From Amycolatopsis sp. FBCC-B4732 (GTDB lineage: Bacteria; Actinomycetota; Actinomycetes; Mycobacteriales; Pseudonocardiaceae), in contig NZ_CP095376.1 in NCBI RefSeq assembly GCF_023008405.1, positions 434,001 through 498,000 of the forward strand: a stretch of 64,000 bases of DNA. Reading direction: 5' to 3'. Positions 25,112-33,662 of the stretch are shown piece by piece (the first letter of the stretch is position 1; each line of letters begins with the position of its first letter). The translations under genes and the position numbers were made by a program. The notes beneath the pieces were generated by a model that saw nothing but the letters and a program-made list of their open reading frames with translations, was not told the origin of the DNA and searched no databases.

Positions 25112-26805
25112 GATGCCATCGAGAGGGTCGCGCCCGGGACTTCCGGACGCGGGGATGGTGGAGTGCGGAGACGATCGACCAGCTCGTGAAGGAGCGGGTC
25201 AGTGCCGACCCGGAGGGTCTCGCGCTGGTCGATCCACCGAACACCACCGCACTGGTCGGACGCGACCCGGTGCGGTGGACCTGGAACCGGCTCGACGAAC
25301 GCGTCGACGTCCTGGCCGCGTTCCTGCTCGCCAGAGGGGTGCGAGCAGGTGACGTAGTGGCCGTGCAGCTGCCGAACTGCTCGGCCCTGGTGCAGGCGTT
25401 CCTCGCGATCGTCCGGATCGGTGCGGTGGTCACCCCGTTCCCGGTGTCCTACCGGGAGCACGAGATGGGTCCGATGTGCCGGCGCACCGGAGCTGTCGCC
25501 GTGGTGACCGCATCCAGATACGGCGAGCACGAGCTCGCCGGGGCGGCCCTTGGGCTAAAAGGCGCTTCGGCGCCGTCGGTCCGGTTCGTCGTCGCCCGGG
25601 GGGACGACGAACCGGCCGGCGCCCTGGCCTGGCCCGAAGAACCGCTGTCCGCAGTGGAGCGATCCACTTTGGACTATTATTTGTCCACACTCGACACCGA
25701 GGTCAACGAATGCGTCACGATCTGCTGGACGTCCGGCACCGAAGCCGAACCGAAAGCGGTCCCGCGCTGCCACGGCGACTGGCTCGCGACGGCGGGCGGC
25801 TGCGTCCAGGCCGCGGGGATGACCCGCGACGACGTCCTGCTCTCGCCGTTCCCCATGACGAACATGGCCGGCATCGGCGGCATGTTCCTGCCCTGGCTGC
25901 TGACCGGCGCCGTGTTCGTCCCGCACCACCCGTTCGACCTGCCGGTGTTCCTGGGGCAGCTCGCCGCCGAACGCGTGACGTACACGCTCGCGCCACCGGC
26001 GTTGCTGACCATGTTGCTGCACAACGAGAAGATCCTGTCCGGAGTGGACCTCTCGGCGCTGCGCAAGATCGGTTCGGGCTCGGCGCCGCTTTCGCCGTGG
26101 CTCGTGCGCACCTGGGCCGAGCGCTACGGCATCGACATCATCAACTTCTTCGGCTCCAACGAAGGCACCGCGCTGTTGTCCGGCCCGGTCGACATCCCCG
26201 ACCCGGACCAGCGCGCGAGCTACTTCCCGAACTACGCCTCGGCCGTCACGTGGTCGACGCCCGTCGCCGGCTGGACGTCGGTGCGGCTGCACGACCCGGT
26301 CACCGGCGAGCGGGTGACCGAACCCGGGCGCCCCGGTGAACTGCACATCGCCGGGCCGACGGTGTTCGCCGGGTATCTCACGGCGGTGGGGGAGCCGCTC
26401 GACACGTCGTCCTTCGACGAGGACGGGCACTTCCGCACCGGCGACGTCTTCGAGATCGCCGGCGAGCGCGGCGAGTTCCTGCGGTACGTCGACCGGACGA
26501 AGGACCTGGTCATCCGCGGCGGCGTCAACATCTCGCCGGCCGAGGTCGAGGGCCTGCTGGCCGGGCACCCGGACGTCGCCGACGTCGGCGTGATCGGCGT
26601 GCCGGACGACGTCATGGGGGAGCGGGTGTGCGCGGTCGTCGTCCCCGGCGCGCGCAAGCCGTCGCTCGACGACCTGGTCGCGTACCTGCGCGAGCGGAAG
26701 GTGGCCGCGTTCAAGCTGCCCGAACGGCTCGAGTACGCCGATGCCTTGCCCCGCAACCCGGTGGGGAAGATCCTGAAGCGGAAGCTGCGGGAAAGTCTGG
26801 AGTGA
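25108..26805 (+). CDS. AMP-binding acid-CoA ligase
   Basis: 565 aa, ATG in the ATGA overlap with the oxygenase gene. The motifs are the P-loop variant CWTSGTEAEPKAVPR (Glu-Ala in place of the common Thr-Gly), NFFGSNEGTAL, DRTKDLVIRGGVNISP, and the C-terminal Lys in NPVGKILKRKL. It activates an acid to its CoA ester; it sits directly after the oxygenase and before a thiolase, so its substrate is probably the acid formed after alkene cleavage and aldehyde oxidation, or the parent acid (inference). The altered P-loop puts it in the ATP-dependent acyl-CoA synthetase subgroup seen in SCP2-thiolase clusters. Confidence 0.83.
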   Translation: MRCHREGRARDFRTRGWWSAETIDQLVKERVSADPEGLALVDPPNTTALVGRDPVRWTWNRLDERVDVLAAFLLARGVRAGDVVAVQLPNCSALVQAFLAIVRIGAVVTPFPVSYREHEMGPMCRRTGAVAVVTASRYGEHELAGAALGLKGASAPSVRFVVARGDDEPAGALAWPEEPLSAVERSTLDYYLSTLDTEVNECVTICWTSGTEAEPKAVPRCHGDWLATAGGCVQAAGMTRDDVLLSPFPMTNMAGIGGMFLPWLLTGAVFVPHHPFDLPVFLGQLAAERVTYTLAPPALLTMLLHNEKILSGVDLSALRKIGSGSAPLSPWLVRTWAERYGIDIINFFGSNEGTALLSGPVDIPDPDQRASYFPNYASAVTWSTPVAGWTSVRLHDPVTGERVTEPGRPGELHIAGPTVFAGYLTAVGEPLDTSSFDEDGHFRTGDVFEIAGERGEFLRYVDRTKDLVIRGGVNISPAEVEGLLAGHPDVADVGVIGVPDDVMGERVCAVVVPGARKPSLDDLVAYLRERKVAAFKLPERLEYADALPRNPVGKILKRKLRESLE

Positions 26806-26809
26806 GGCC

Positions 26810-28003
26810 ATGACGGTGTTCGTGCTGGGCGGGGCGCAGACCGATTTCGCGCGCAACTACGCGAAGGAGGGCCGCGGGATCCTCGAGCTGTTCGCCGAGG
26901 TCGTGCCGGCCGCGCTCGCGGACGCCGGGGTTTCGGCCGGGGACGTCGGGGTCGCGCACGTCGGGAACCTCGCGGCCGAGCTGTTCACCGGCCAGGCCCA
27001 GCTCGGCGGGCTGCTGGTGGCCGCGGTGCCGGAACTGGACGGCGTGCCCTCGACGCGGCACGAAGCCGCGTGCGCGTCCGGCAGCACCGCCGTGCTCGCC
27101 GCGTGCGCGGACATCGAGGCGGGCCGCTACGACGTCGCGCTGGTCGTCGGGGTCGAGCTGATGCGCAACGTCGACGGGCAGCGCGCGGCCGAGCACCTCG
27201 GGTCCGCGGCGTGGGCCGGGCACGAGGCCGTCGGCGCGAAGTTCCCGTGGCCGGCGCTCTTCGCCGACGTCGCCTCCGCGTACGACGAGCGGTACGGGCT
27301 CGATCCCGGACACCTCGGGCAGTTCGCGTCGCACGCATTCGACCGCGCGGCGCGGAATCCGCTGGCCCAGGCGCGGGACTGGCGCTTCCCGGCCGGCGCG
27401 TTCGAGCCCGACGACGAGCTGAACCCGGTCATCGAAGGCCGGCTGCGCAAGCAGGACTGCGGCCGGATCACCGACGGCGCCGCGGCGGTCGTGCTGGCCT
27501 CGCCCGCGTTCGCCGAACGCCTGGGTGGCGGGTTCCCGCGCATCGCGGGCTTCGGGCACCGCACCTCGCACATCGGTCTCGCGGAGAAGCTTTCCGCCGA
27601 CGGCGAATACCTGTTCCCGCACCTGCGCGGCGCGGTCGTCGACGCCTACGAGCGCGCGGGCGTGGCCGGGCCGGACGCGCTCGACGTCGTCGAGCTGCAC
27701 GACTGCTTCACCATCACCGGCCTGGTCGCGCTGGAGCACCTGGGCGCGGCCCCACCGGGCGACGGTGGCCGGTTCATCGCCGAGGGCGGCCTCGACGCGG
27801 CCGGGATCAACCCGGGCGGCGGCCTGATCGGCCTCGGTCACCCGGTCGGCGCGACCGGGGTCCGGATGCTGCACGACGTGTCCCGGCAGGTGACCGGGAA
27901 AGCGGGCGAGACGCAGGTCGAGGGCGCGCGGACGGCGTTGACGCTCAACGTCGGCGGCTCGTTCACCACGGTCGTCACCATGATCGTGCGGGCGCCCGCA
28001 TGA
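26810..28003 (+). CDS. SCP2/SCP-x-type thiolase
   Basis: 397 aa. Thiolase fold with the nucleophile Cys88 in EAACASGSTA and the catalytic His344 in GLGHPVGATG. The second Cys of classical degradative thiolases (CGGG) is replaced by NVGGSF. The HDCF motif at 297-300 is the usual SCP2-thiolase alternative. Such enzymes work on branched, steroid or aromatic beta-keto-acyl-CoAs. It overlaps the LLM gene by ATGA and probably shortens the CoA thioester made by the preceding ligase. Confidence 0.85.
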   Translation: MTVFVLGGAQTDFARNYAKEGRGILELFAEVVPAALADAGVSAGDVGVAHVGNLAAELFTGQAQLGGLLVAAVPELDGVPSTRHEAACASGSTAVLAACADIEAGRYDVALVVGVELMRNVDGQRAAEHLGSAAWAGHEAVGAKFPWPALFADVASAYDERYGLDPGHLGQFASHAFDRAARNPLAQARDWRFPAGAFEPDDELNPVIEGRLRKQDCGRITDGAAAVVLASPAFAERLGGGFPRIAGFGHRTSHIGLAEKLSADGEYLFPHLRGAVVDAYERAGVAGPDALDVVELHDCFTITGLVALEHLGAAPPGDGGRFIAEGGLDAAGINPGGGLIGLGHPVGATGVRMLHDVSRQVTGKAGETQVEGARTALTLNVGGSFTTVVTMIVRAPA

Positions 28004-28983
28004 GGCTTTCGGTTTCGCTGGGGTTGTGGCAGGACCGCCCGCCGGAGGAGGCGCTGGAAACCGCGCGCGCCGCGGAGGCCGCCGGGTACCCGGAGCTGTG
28101 GATCGGCGAGATGGCGACGTGGGACGCCTTCGCGCTGGGGACCGCGATCGGCGCGGCGACGTCGTCGATCTCGCTGACTTTCGGGCCGCTCGCGGTGACC
28201 GTGCGGGACCCGGCGATGATCGCCATGGGCGTCGCGTCGGTGGCGGCGCTGACCGGCCGGACGACGGGGGTCGCGCTGGGCACGTCGAGCGACGTCGTGG
28301 TGCGGGGCTGGCACGGCCGGTCGCGGTCCCGGGCGGCCACCGCACTGGAGGAGTCGGCGATCGCCCTCCGGCAGCTGGTTTCCGGCGAGAAGTCCACTGT
28401 GGATGGCTCGGTGGTGGGCTCGCAGGGCTACCGGTTGCGGTTGCCCGCCCCGAAATCGCCGCTGACGATCGCGGCGTTCGGGCCGCGTGCGCTCGACGTC
28501 GCCGCGCGGCACGCGGACCGGATGGTGGTCAACCTGGTCAGCCCGGCCACGGCCGGCGCGTTGGTGAGCGGTCTCCGGGAAGCGGCTTCGCGGGCGGGTG
28601 TGACGCCGCCGCCGGTGGCCGCGTGGGTGGTCGGCGCGGTGGACCCCGGGCCGGCGCAGCTCGAGCAGCTGCGTCGGGGCGTGGTCGGCTACCTGGCCGC
28701 ACCCGGCTACGGCGAGATGTTCCGCGCGGCGGGGTTCGGCGAGCTCGTCGACTTCGCGCGCACCCGGCCGCACCCGCGTGAGCTGCTGGCGGCGGTGCCC
28801 GTCGAGGCGATCGCCGTGGTCGGGTTGCTGGGGTCGCGCGCGGAGGTCGCCGCGAAGGCCGCCGAGTACGCGGCGGCGGGGATCGACGAGCTGGCGATCG
28901 TGCCCGCCACCGGCGACGACGACCCGGGCGGCGCGAAAACCCTCGCCGCGTGTCGATCCGCGGTCGGCCCGTTCGACGCGTAG
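28000..28983 (+). CDS. LLM-class flavin-dependent (probable F420) oxidoreductase
   Basis: 327 aa luciferase-like TIM barrel. SVSLGLWQDRPPEEALE at the N-terminus, YPELWIGEM, then a Ser-rich LTFGPLAVTVRDPAMIAMGVASVA segment fit the F420-dependent branch. The FMN-versus-F420 choice is inferred from actinobacterial relatives. It is within the oxygenase/ligase/thiolase operon and could carry out a dehydrogenation or hydrogenation of the CoA thioester. No membrane segment is present. Confidence 0.78.
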   Translation: MRLSVSLGLWQDRPPEEALETARAAEAAGYPELWIGEMATWDAFALGTAIGAATSSISLTFGPLAVTVRDPAMIAMGVASVAALTGRTTGVALGTSSDVVVRGWHGRSRSRAATALEESAIALRQLVSGEKSTVDGSVVGSQGYRLRLPAPKSPLTIAAFGPRALDVAARHADRMVVNLVSPATAGALVSGLREAASRAGVTPPPVAAWVVGAVDPGPAQLEQLRRGVVGYLAAPGYGEMFRAAGFGELVDFARTRPHPRELLAAVPVEAIAVVGLLGSRAEVAAKAAEYAAAGIDELAIVPATGDDDPGGAKTLAACRSAVGPFDA

Positions 28984-28985
28984 GC

Positions 28986-29504
28986 ATGAGCGAACCGACG
29001 AAGACCAAGAACCTCGACCAGAACGGCTCCCCGGAGCTGCCGTGGAGCCGGGCGCGCGACCTGCTCGCGACCCAGACCCCGAAGGAGGACCTGACGTTCT
29101 TCGTCGGGACCGTCCGCCCCGACGGCCGGCCGCATTCCGCCGGCGTGGGCGCGATCTGGGTCGACGAGACGCTGTACTTCGTGAGCGGGCCCGGTACCGT
29201 CCGCGCCCGCAACCTGGCGGCGAACCCGGCGTGCAGCGTTTCGGTGCGCCTGAAGGGCCTCGACCTGACGGTGGAGGGCGAGGCCGAGCCGGTCGCCGAC
29301 CCGGCGACGCTCGAGCGGGTGGCGGCCGCCTATCGCGAGGGCGGCTGGCCGGCGCAGGTGACCGAAGGGGGGTTCGACGCACCGTTCATGGCCCCGAGCG
29401 CCGGCCCGGCCCCGTGGTTCCTGTACCGGCTGGTGCCGACCCGGGCGATCGGCGTCGCGTGCGCCGAGCCGTACGGCGCGAGCCGCTGGGATTTCACCCG
29501 CTGA
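28986..29504 (+). CDS. PNPOx-like split-barrel flavin/F420-binding protein
   Basis: 172 aa. FFVGTVRPDGRPHSAGVGAIW and LYFVSGPGTVRARNLAANPACSVSV are hallmark strands of the pyridoxamine 5'-phosphate oxidase-like split barrel. It follows the LLM gene by 2 bp and ends the operon just before the 29515-29564 palindrome. The family includes F420-dependent reductases and haem- or FMN-binding proteins, and the pairing with an LLM enzyme favours F420 chemistry (inference). Confidence 0.78.
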   Translation: MSEPTKTKNLDQNGSPELPWSRARDLLATQTPKEDLTFFVGTVRPDGRPHSAGVGAIWVDETLYFVSGPGTVRARNLAANPACSVSVRLKGLDLTVEGEAEPVADPATLERVAAAYREGGWPAQVTEGGFDAPFMAPSAGPAPWFLYRLVPTRAIGVACAEPYGASRWDFTR

Positions 29505-29514
29505 TCGCCGCGGC

Positions 29515-29564
29515 GGGTCGTGAGTGTTCAGGAGGGTCAGAACCCTCCTGAACACTCACGACCC
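29515..29564. terminator. Long palindrome (23-bp stem, 4-nt loop) between convergent genes
   Basis: The arm starts GGGTCGTGAGTGTTCAGG and the loop is CAGA. It lies between the PNPOx-like stop (29504) and the SGNH stop (29590) and shares 15 bp of outer arm with the palindrome at 20215-20260; the inner 5-7 bp differ but remain complementary. Confidence 0.8.
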
Positions 29565-29589
29565 ACCCGGCCGGGCGCGGAGCAGGGCC

Positions 29590-30435
29590 TCAGCCGATCG
29601 CCGCGGCCACCGTCGCGCCGATGTGGCGCATGCCGGTCGCGTTCGGGTGCAGCGGAGCCGCCACCGAGGTCGGGATCACGCTCTCGAACCACTTCACGCC
29701 CGGCAGCTTGCAGACGTCGTGGCCGATCGAGGGCGTCCGGATGTCGACGTACCGCGCGTTGTGCGCCGCGGCCTGCCGGGCCAGCGCCGCGTTCGTCTTG
29801 TCGATGCTGCCCTGGATGTAGTTCGCGTCGCGCGGGGTCAGTGGCGCGATCGGCCAGCACCCGTTGTGCGGCAGGTACGTGCCGTAGCCCGCGACGAAGA
29901 CGGCCGCGTCCGGGGCCTTCGCGTGGATCGCGTCCAGCAGCGCGCCCCACGTCGGCTCGAACGCCGCGATCTTCTCGGCCAGCTGGTCGTGCCCGCCCGC
30001 CGTGTACCTGTCGACGCAGTCCGGGGTGATGCCGGGCAGCAGGTTGATGCAGCTCGTCGCCGCGCCGACCAGGCCGACGTCGTTGCCGCCGATGGTCACC
30101 GTGACCGTCTTCGTGGCCGCGTTCAGCGCGTCGAGCTGCGGCGGGACCGCGCCGGTCTCCGTCGGCTGCGGGGCGTACATGTCCGCGGTCGTCGCCCCGG
30201 AGCACGTGACGTCCTTCAACGGGACGCCGAGCTGCTTCGCGGCGACGTGCGGGTAGTTCGCGAGCGACCGGAGGCAGCCCGGGGACGACAGATCCGGGGG
30301 CAGGATCAGCGGTCCGGCCGCGGCCGAGTCCCCGAGCGCCACGTACTCGCCGCCGGCGGCGGCCGCGGTGCCCGCTGTCGTGATCGCCAGCGCGGTGACC
30401 ATGATCGTGATGAACGCCGTTGTCCTCACTCGCAC
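29590..30435 (-). CDS. Secreted SGNH/GDSL-family hydrolase (lipase/esterase type)
   Basis: 281 aa. The GTG at 30435 has AAGGAGG five bases upstream; a GTG two codons later is also possible. Residues 1-27 are a Sec signal peptide ending in AAAA. Block I is EYVALGDSAAAG (nucleophile Ser), block III is GGND, and the C-terminal HPN supplies the catalytic His. Several Cys in CINLLPG, PDCVD, NGCWP and DVCK suggest disulfides, as in Streptomyces extracellular lipases. It is divergent from the PucR gene. Confidence 0.87.
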   Translation of the reverse strand: MRVRTTAFITIMVTALAITTAGTAAAAGGEYVALGDSAAAGPLILPPDLSSPGCLRSLANYPHVAAKQLGVPLKDVTCSGATTADMYAPQPTETGAVPPQLDALNAATKTVTVTIGGNDVGLVGAATSCINLLPGITPDCVDRYTAGGHDQLAEKIAAFEPTWGALLDAIHAKAPDAAVFVAGYGTYLPHNGCWPIAPLTPRDANYIQGSIDKTNAALARQAAAHNARYVDIRTPSIGHDVCKLPGVKWFESVIPTSVAAPLHPNATGMRHIGATVAAAIG

Positions 30436-30540
30436 GCCGTCCTCCTTGACGTTGTGCCGATGGCTGGTCTCCGTGACACCATCGGCACCGCGGGTGGCCG
30501 GATTGACTGGGAAGCCGGGCAGAGAACGAGGGGATCGGTT

Positions 30541-31782
30541 GTGACGGAGCACAAAACCGGCGCGGACCTGGCCCTCGGCGGACAGCGGGTGCACGAGCGG
30601 CTCACCCGGGACGAGCCCGAGCTGATCGCGCGGGTGCTGACGCGCATCCAGGCCGAGGTCGCGGACTACCGCCGGCTGCCGGTCGAGGAGCTGGCCGGCG
30701 ACATCGCGGGCATCACCCGGCAGGCCGTGCGGGCGTTCGCGCGGAGCCTGCGCGAGGACCGCGAGCTCAACGACGCCGAGCTGCGGCAGATCGGCGCGTC
30801 CGCGGTGCGCCGCGCCGAGGAGGGCTTCCCGCTCGAAGCCGTGCTCAACGCCTACCACGTCGGCGCGCGGGAGATCTTCGCCGTCGGCTCGGCCGAAGCG
30901 GACGGCGCAGACGTCGCCGACCTGCTCGAAGTGGCCGACCGGGTGCTGGCGTGGGTCGGCGCGGTCACCGCCGCGGTCACCCGCGGCTACCTGGAGGAGC
31001 TGCGCACGAAGGTCGGGCAGGAGCACACGGCGCGGCGCACGCTGCTGTCGGTGCTGGCCGACGGCGGCCCGGTCGACGTCGTCGCCCGCAGCGCCGGGAT
31101 CACGCTGCCGGCGCGGTACCTGGTGCTGAGCGTCGAGCTGGGGCCGCACGCCGACGAGGGGTCGCCGGGCGTGGACGCGGAAATCGCCGTCCGCCGCAAG
31201 CTGCGCCGGTTCCTCGCCGCGTTCGAACACGCCTGCGGCGACGGCGTGCTGGCGTCCCTGGACGGCCCGGGCGGGCTGGTCCTGCTGCCATTGGCCGGCC
31301 GGCTGACGGAGCTCGCGGGCCGGCACGCGGTCCTCGACGCGGCCGGCCGCGCGGCGGGCGTCGACGTGCTGGCGGCGGCCGAAACGGCGGCGCCGGCGGA
31401 GGTCCGGGTGGTGGCCGCGCGGACGGCGGAGGTGCTGGACGTGCTGCGCTGGTTCGGCCGCGAGCCGGGCCTGTACCGCCTCGACGACGTCCTGGTGGAG
31501 TACCAGCTGACCCGCCCGGGCGCGGCGCGCGACCGCCTGGCCGCGGTGCTCGCCCCGCTGGAGCCGCACCCGGAGCTGCTGGAGACGCTGCAGGCGTACC
31601 TCGAGCTGGACACGAACCGCCGCCGCACGGCAACCCGCCTGCACGTCCACCCCAACACGGTCGACTACCGCCTGCGGAAGGTCCGCGACCTGACGGGCAT
31701 CGACCCCCTCCACCCGGCGGGCCTGCCGCGCATCATCGCGGCCCTCGCGGCTCGGCGGGCGTCGTTGCCGCGTGGGGAGTGA
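30541..31782 (+). CDS. PucR-family (CdaR-like) transcriptional regulator
   Basis: 413 aa, GTG start. The N-terminal half is an alpha-helical sensor-like region (RsbRD/GGDEF-like arrangement of actinobacterial PucR proteins), and the C-terminus has the PucR HTH signature RTATRLHVHPNTVDYRL. The recognition helix is intact. The last ~25 codons (from TGIDPLHPAGLP on) are the source of the decaying tandem copies that follow. Targets and effector are unknown; purine or GABA-type metabolites are common for the family. Confidence 0.85.
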   Translation: MTEHKTGADLALGGQRVHERLTRDEPELIARVLTRIQAEVADYRRLPVEELAGDIAGITRQAVRAFARSLREDRELNDAELRQIGASAVRRAEEGFPLEAVLNAYHVGAREIFAVGSAEADGADVADLLEVADRVLAWVGAVTAAVTRGYLEELRTKVGQEHTARRTLLSVLADGGPVDVVARSAGITLPARYLVLSVELGPHADEGSPGVDAEIAVRRKLRRFLAAFEHACGDGVLASLDGPGGLVLLPLAGRLTELAGRHAVLDAAGRAAGVDVLAAAETAAPAEVRVVAARTAEVLDVLRWFGREPGLYRLDDVLVEYQLTRPGAARDRLAAVLAPLEPHPELLETLQAYLELDTNRRRTATRLHVHPNTVDYRLRKVRDLTGIDPLHPAGLPRIIAALAARRASLPRGE

Positions 31783-32258
31783 GCGGGTTCGGCTCGTCGG
31801 CGGTCGGGTGCGTGGCTCTCGCCGGGCACTGTTCCGGGGCATTCGGCGGGCTTGCCGCGGACCATCGCGGCTTTCGCGGTTCGGTGAGCGTCGCTGGCGC
31901 GTGCGGACTCGGGCCGCCGCCGGCGGATGGGTCCGTGGCTTCTCGGCGGGCACCGCTCCGGGTCACCTGGCGGGCTTGCCCCGGATCATCGCTGTTCGGC
32001 GAGCGTCGTTGCCGGGTGGGGACTGAGCGGGCTCGGCCCACTGCCAGGGGAAGGGTCCGCGAACTGACGGGCATCGACCCCCTCCGCCCGGCGGGCCTGC
32101 CGCGCATCATCGCGGCTCTCGCGGCTCGGCGAGCGTCGTGTCGCGCGGGTACTGAGTGGGTTCGGCCCGCTGGCAGTCGGGTGCGTGGCTCCCGGCGGGC
32201 TTGCCCCGGATCCTCGCGGCTCGGCGAGCGTCGCCACCGCGTGAGAACGGACGGGCAC
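31716..32258 (+). repeat. Degenerate tandem array of the pucR 3' end
   Basis: The stretch GGCGGGCCTGCCGCGCATCA (start 31716, inside the gene) recurs in altered form at 31845, 31969, 32090 and 32194, with spacings of 129, 124, 121 and 104 bp. Each copy continues with recognisable versions of GCTCGGCGAGCGTCG and a GTGGG(G)A(C/G)TGAG stop-region motif. The fourth copy keeps the 17-bp core GACGGGCATCGACCCCC of the gene. The 476-bp region between pucR and the next gene holds nothing else. Confidence 0.75.
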
Positions 32259-32648
32259 TCACCCCACGCCGGTCAAGTGCGGCCGATGCGCGGGGACCTC
32301 CACTGACCGACGCGGCGACGGCACCCGCACCGCCACCGGCCGCAGCCCGGCGCGGGCCAGGACGCCCGCCGCCACCGCCGCACCCAGCACCCCCGCCGCC
32401 AGCGCCGAAGCCGCGTCGAAGCGCAGCTCGCCGGTGCGGCCGAGTACGAACCCCGAGTCCAGCGCCCACGCCACCGCCGCGACCCCGATCGCGGCGGCGG
32501 CCGTGCTCCACACCGCCGTCGAGAGCACCACCGCACCCAGCGTCACCAGTGCGTACCACGGGAACCGGGTCGCGCCGGCCACGTCCGCCAGCACCACCGC
32601 GACGACCGCGGCCGCGCATCCGAACGGGAACCCGAAGCCACCTGTCAT
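32259..32648 (-). CDS. Small four-helix membrane protein, unknown function
   Basis: 129 aa from the ATG at 32648. Three to four hydrophobic segments are visible (about 7-25, 30-48, 50-66 and 85-104), with a basic C-terminal tail (SPRRSVEVPAHRPH). No motif I recognise. Its 3' end borders the pucR tail array. It could be a small transporter-accessory or envelope protein, but nothing in the sequence decides this. Confidence 0.6.
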   Translation of the reverse strand: MTGGFGFPFGCAAAVVAVVLADVAGATRFPWYALVTLGAVVLSTAVWSTAAAAIGVAAVAWALDSGFVLGRTGELRFDAASALAAGVLGAAVAAGVLARAGLRPVAVRVPSPRRSVEVPAHRPHLTGVG

Positions 32649-32728
32649 GACTCCAGTAAGACCGCCGGAACACACGACACCATGAGCCAGGACACGTTCC
32701 CTACAGCCCGGCCCCGGATCTTGACGCG

Positions 32729-33595
32729 CTATTGACCCGTCACGCGCCCGATCGCCCCGGCGATCTCCGGCCACACCGCGCGCGGCAGGTTGTGGCCCAT
32801 GCCCGGGATGACGAGCAGCTCCGCGCCCGGGATCGCCGCCGCCGTCGCCTTGCCGCCGCTGACGTTGATCAGCGGGTCGGCGTCGCCGTGGATGACCAGT
32901 GCCGGCAGCCGGACCTCGCGCAGGCCCGCCGTGCGGTTGCCGGAGGCCACCACCGCGGCCGCGTGGCGGAGCGTGCCCACCGGGTGGCGGGCGCGGTCGT
33001 AGTGCAGCGTGGCCTTGGCCAGCAGGAACGCCTCGTCGTCCGGGTAGCCGGGGGAGCCGAGCCGCCGGTAGCCCTCGACGCTGTCGGCCAGCGCCTGCTC
33101 GCGGGTCGAAGCCGGCGGCCGCGCCAGCAGCCCGAGTGCCCACGGCTCGGCCTGGCCGACGGCGGGGTCGCCGGTGGTCGACATGATGGACGTGACGGAC
33201 AGCAGCCGGTCCGGGTGGTCGATGGCCAGCTGCTGCACGACCATCCCGCCCATCGACGCGCCGACGACGTGCGCGCGCCCGATGCCGAGCGCGTCGAAGA
33301 GCCCGACGGCGTCGTCGGCCAAGTCGGACAGCAGGTACGGCGCGGTCGCCAGATCGCCGGCCGCGAGCGCGGCCAGGTCCGGCGCGGGCAGGTGGTCGAG
33401 CCAGGTGGAGAGCCCGACGTCGCGGTTGTCGTAGCGCACGACGAAGAACCCGCGACCGGCCAGCAGCTCGCAGAAGCCGTCCTCCCAGGTGATCATCTGG
33501 GCGCCGAGGCCCATCACCAGGACCAGCGGCGGGGCCGCCGGGTCGCCGAAGGTGTCGTACTCGAGCTCGAGCCCGTTGGCCTGTGCGCGTGGCAT
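32729..33595 (-). CDS. Alpha/beta-fold hydrolase
   Basis: 288 aa from the ATG at 33595. The nucleophile elbow GASMGGMV (Ser), the oxyanion segment VMGLGAQM, the acid in HGDADPL and the catalytic His in GMGHNLPR make a complete triad. N-terminal NGLELEYDTFGDP and RYDNRDVGLST are typical of the TesA/aclacinomycin-methylesterase-like esterases of actinobacteria. It is divergent from a TetR gene, which probably controls it. The substrate is unknown. Confidence 0.85.
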   Translation of the reverse strand: MPRAQANGLELEYDTFGDPAAPPLVLVMGLGAQMITWEDGFCELLAGRGFFVVRYDNRDVGLSTWLDHLPAPDLAALAAGDLATAPYLLSDLADDAVGLFDALGIGRAHVVGASMGGMVVQQLAIDHPDRLLSVTSIMSTTGDPAVGQAEPWALGLLARPPASTREQALADSVEGYRRLGSPGYPDDEAFLLAKATLHYDRARHPVGTLRHAAAVVASGNRTAGLREVRLPALVIHGDADPLINVSGGKATAAAIPGAELLVIPGMGHNLPRAVWPEIAGAIGRVTGQ

Positions 33596-33662
33596 GCCCC
33601 GATCCTGCCGTACCCGTTCGAACCTGGCACCGGCACGGGCGGTGCGGTTACCGTTACGCCCC

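Noticed and set aside
23636..28983. Carotenoid or polyketide biosynthetic cluster
   Set aside because: No crt, PKS or NRPS genes; ligase plus SCP2 thiolase points to breakdown.
31716..32258. Coding repeats or CRISPR array after pucR
   Set aside because: Units are ~104-129 bp, degenerate and derive from the gene end; frames are not kept.
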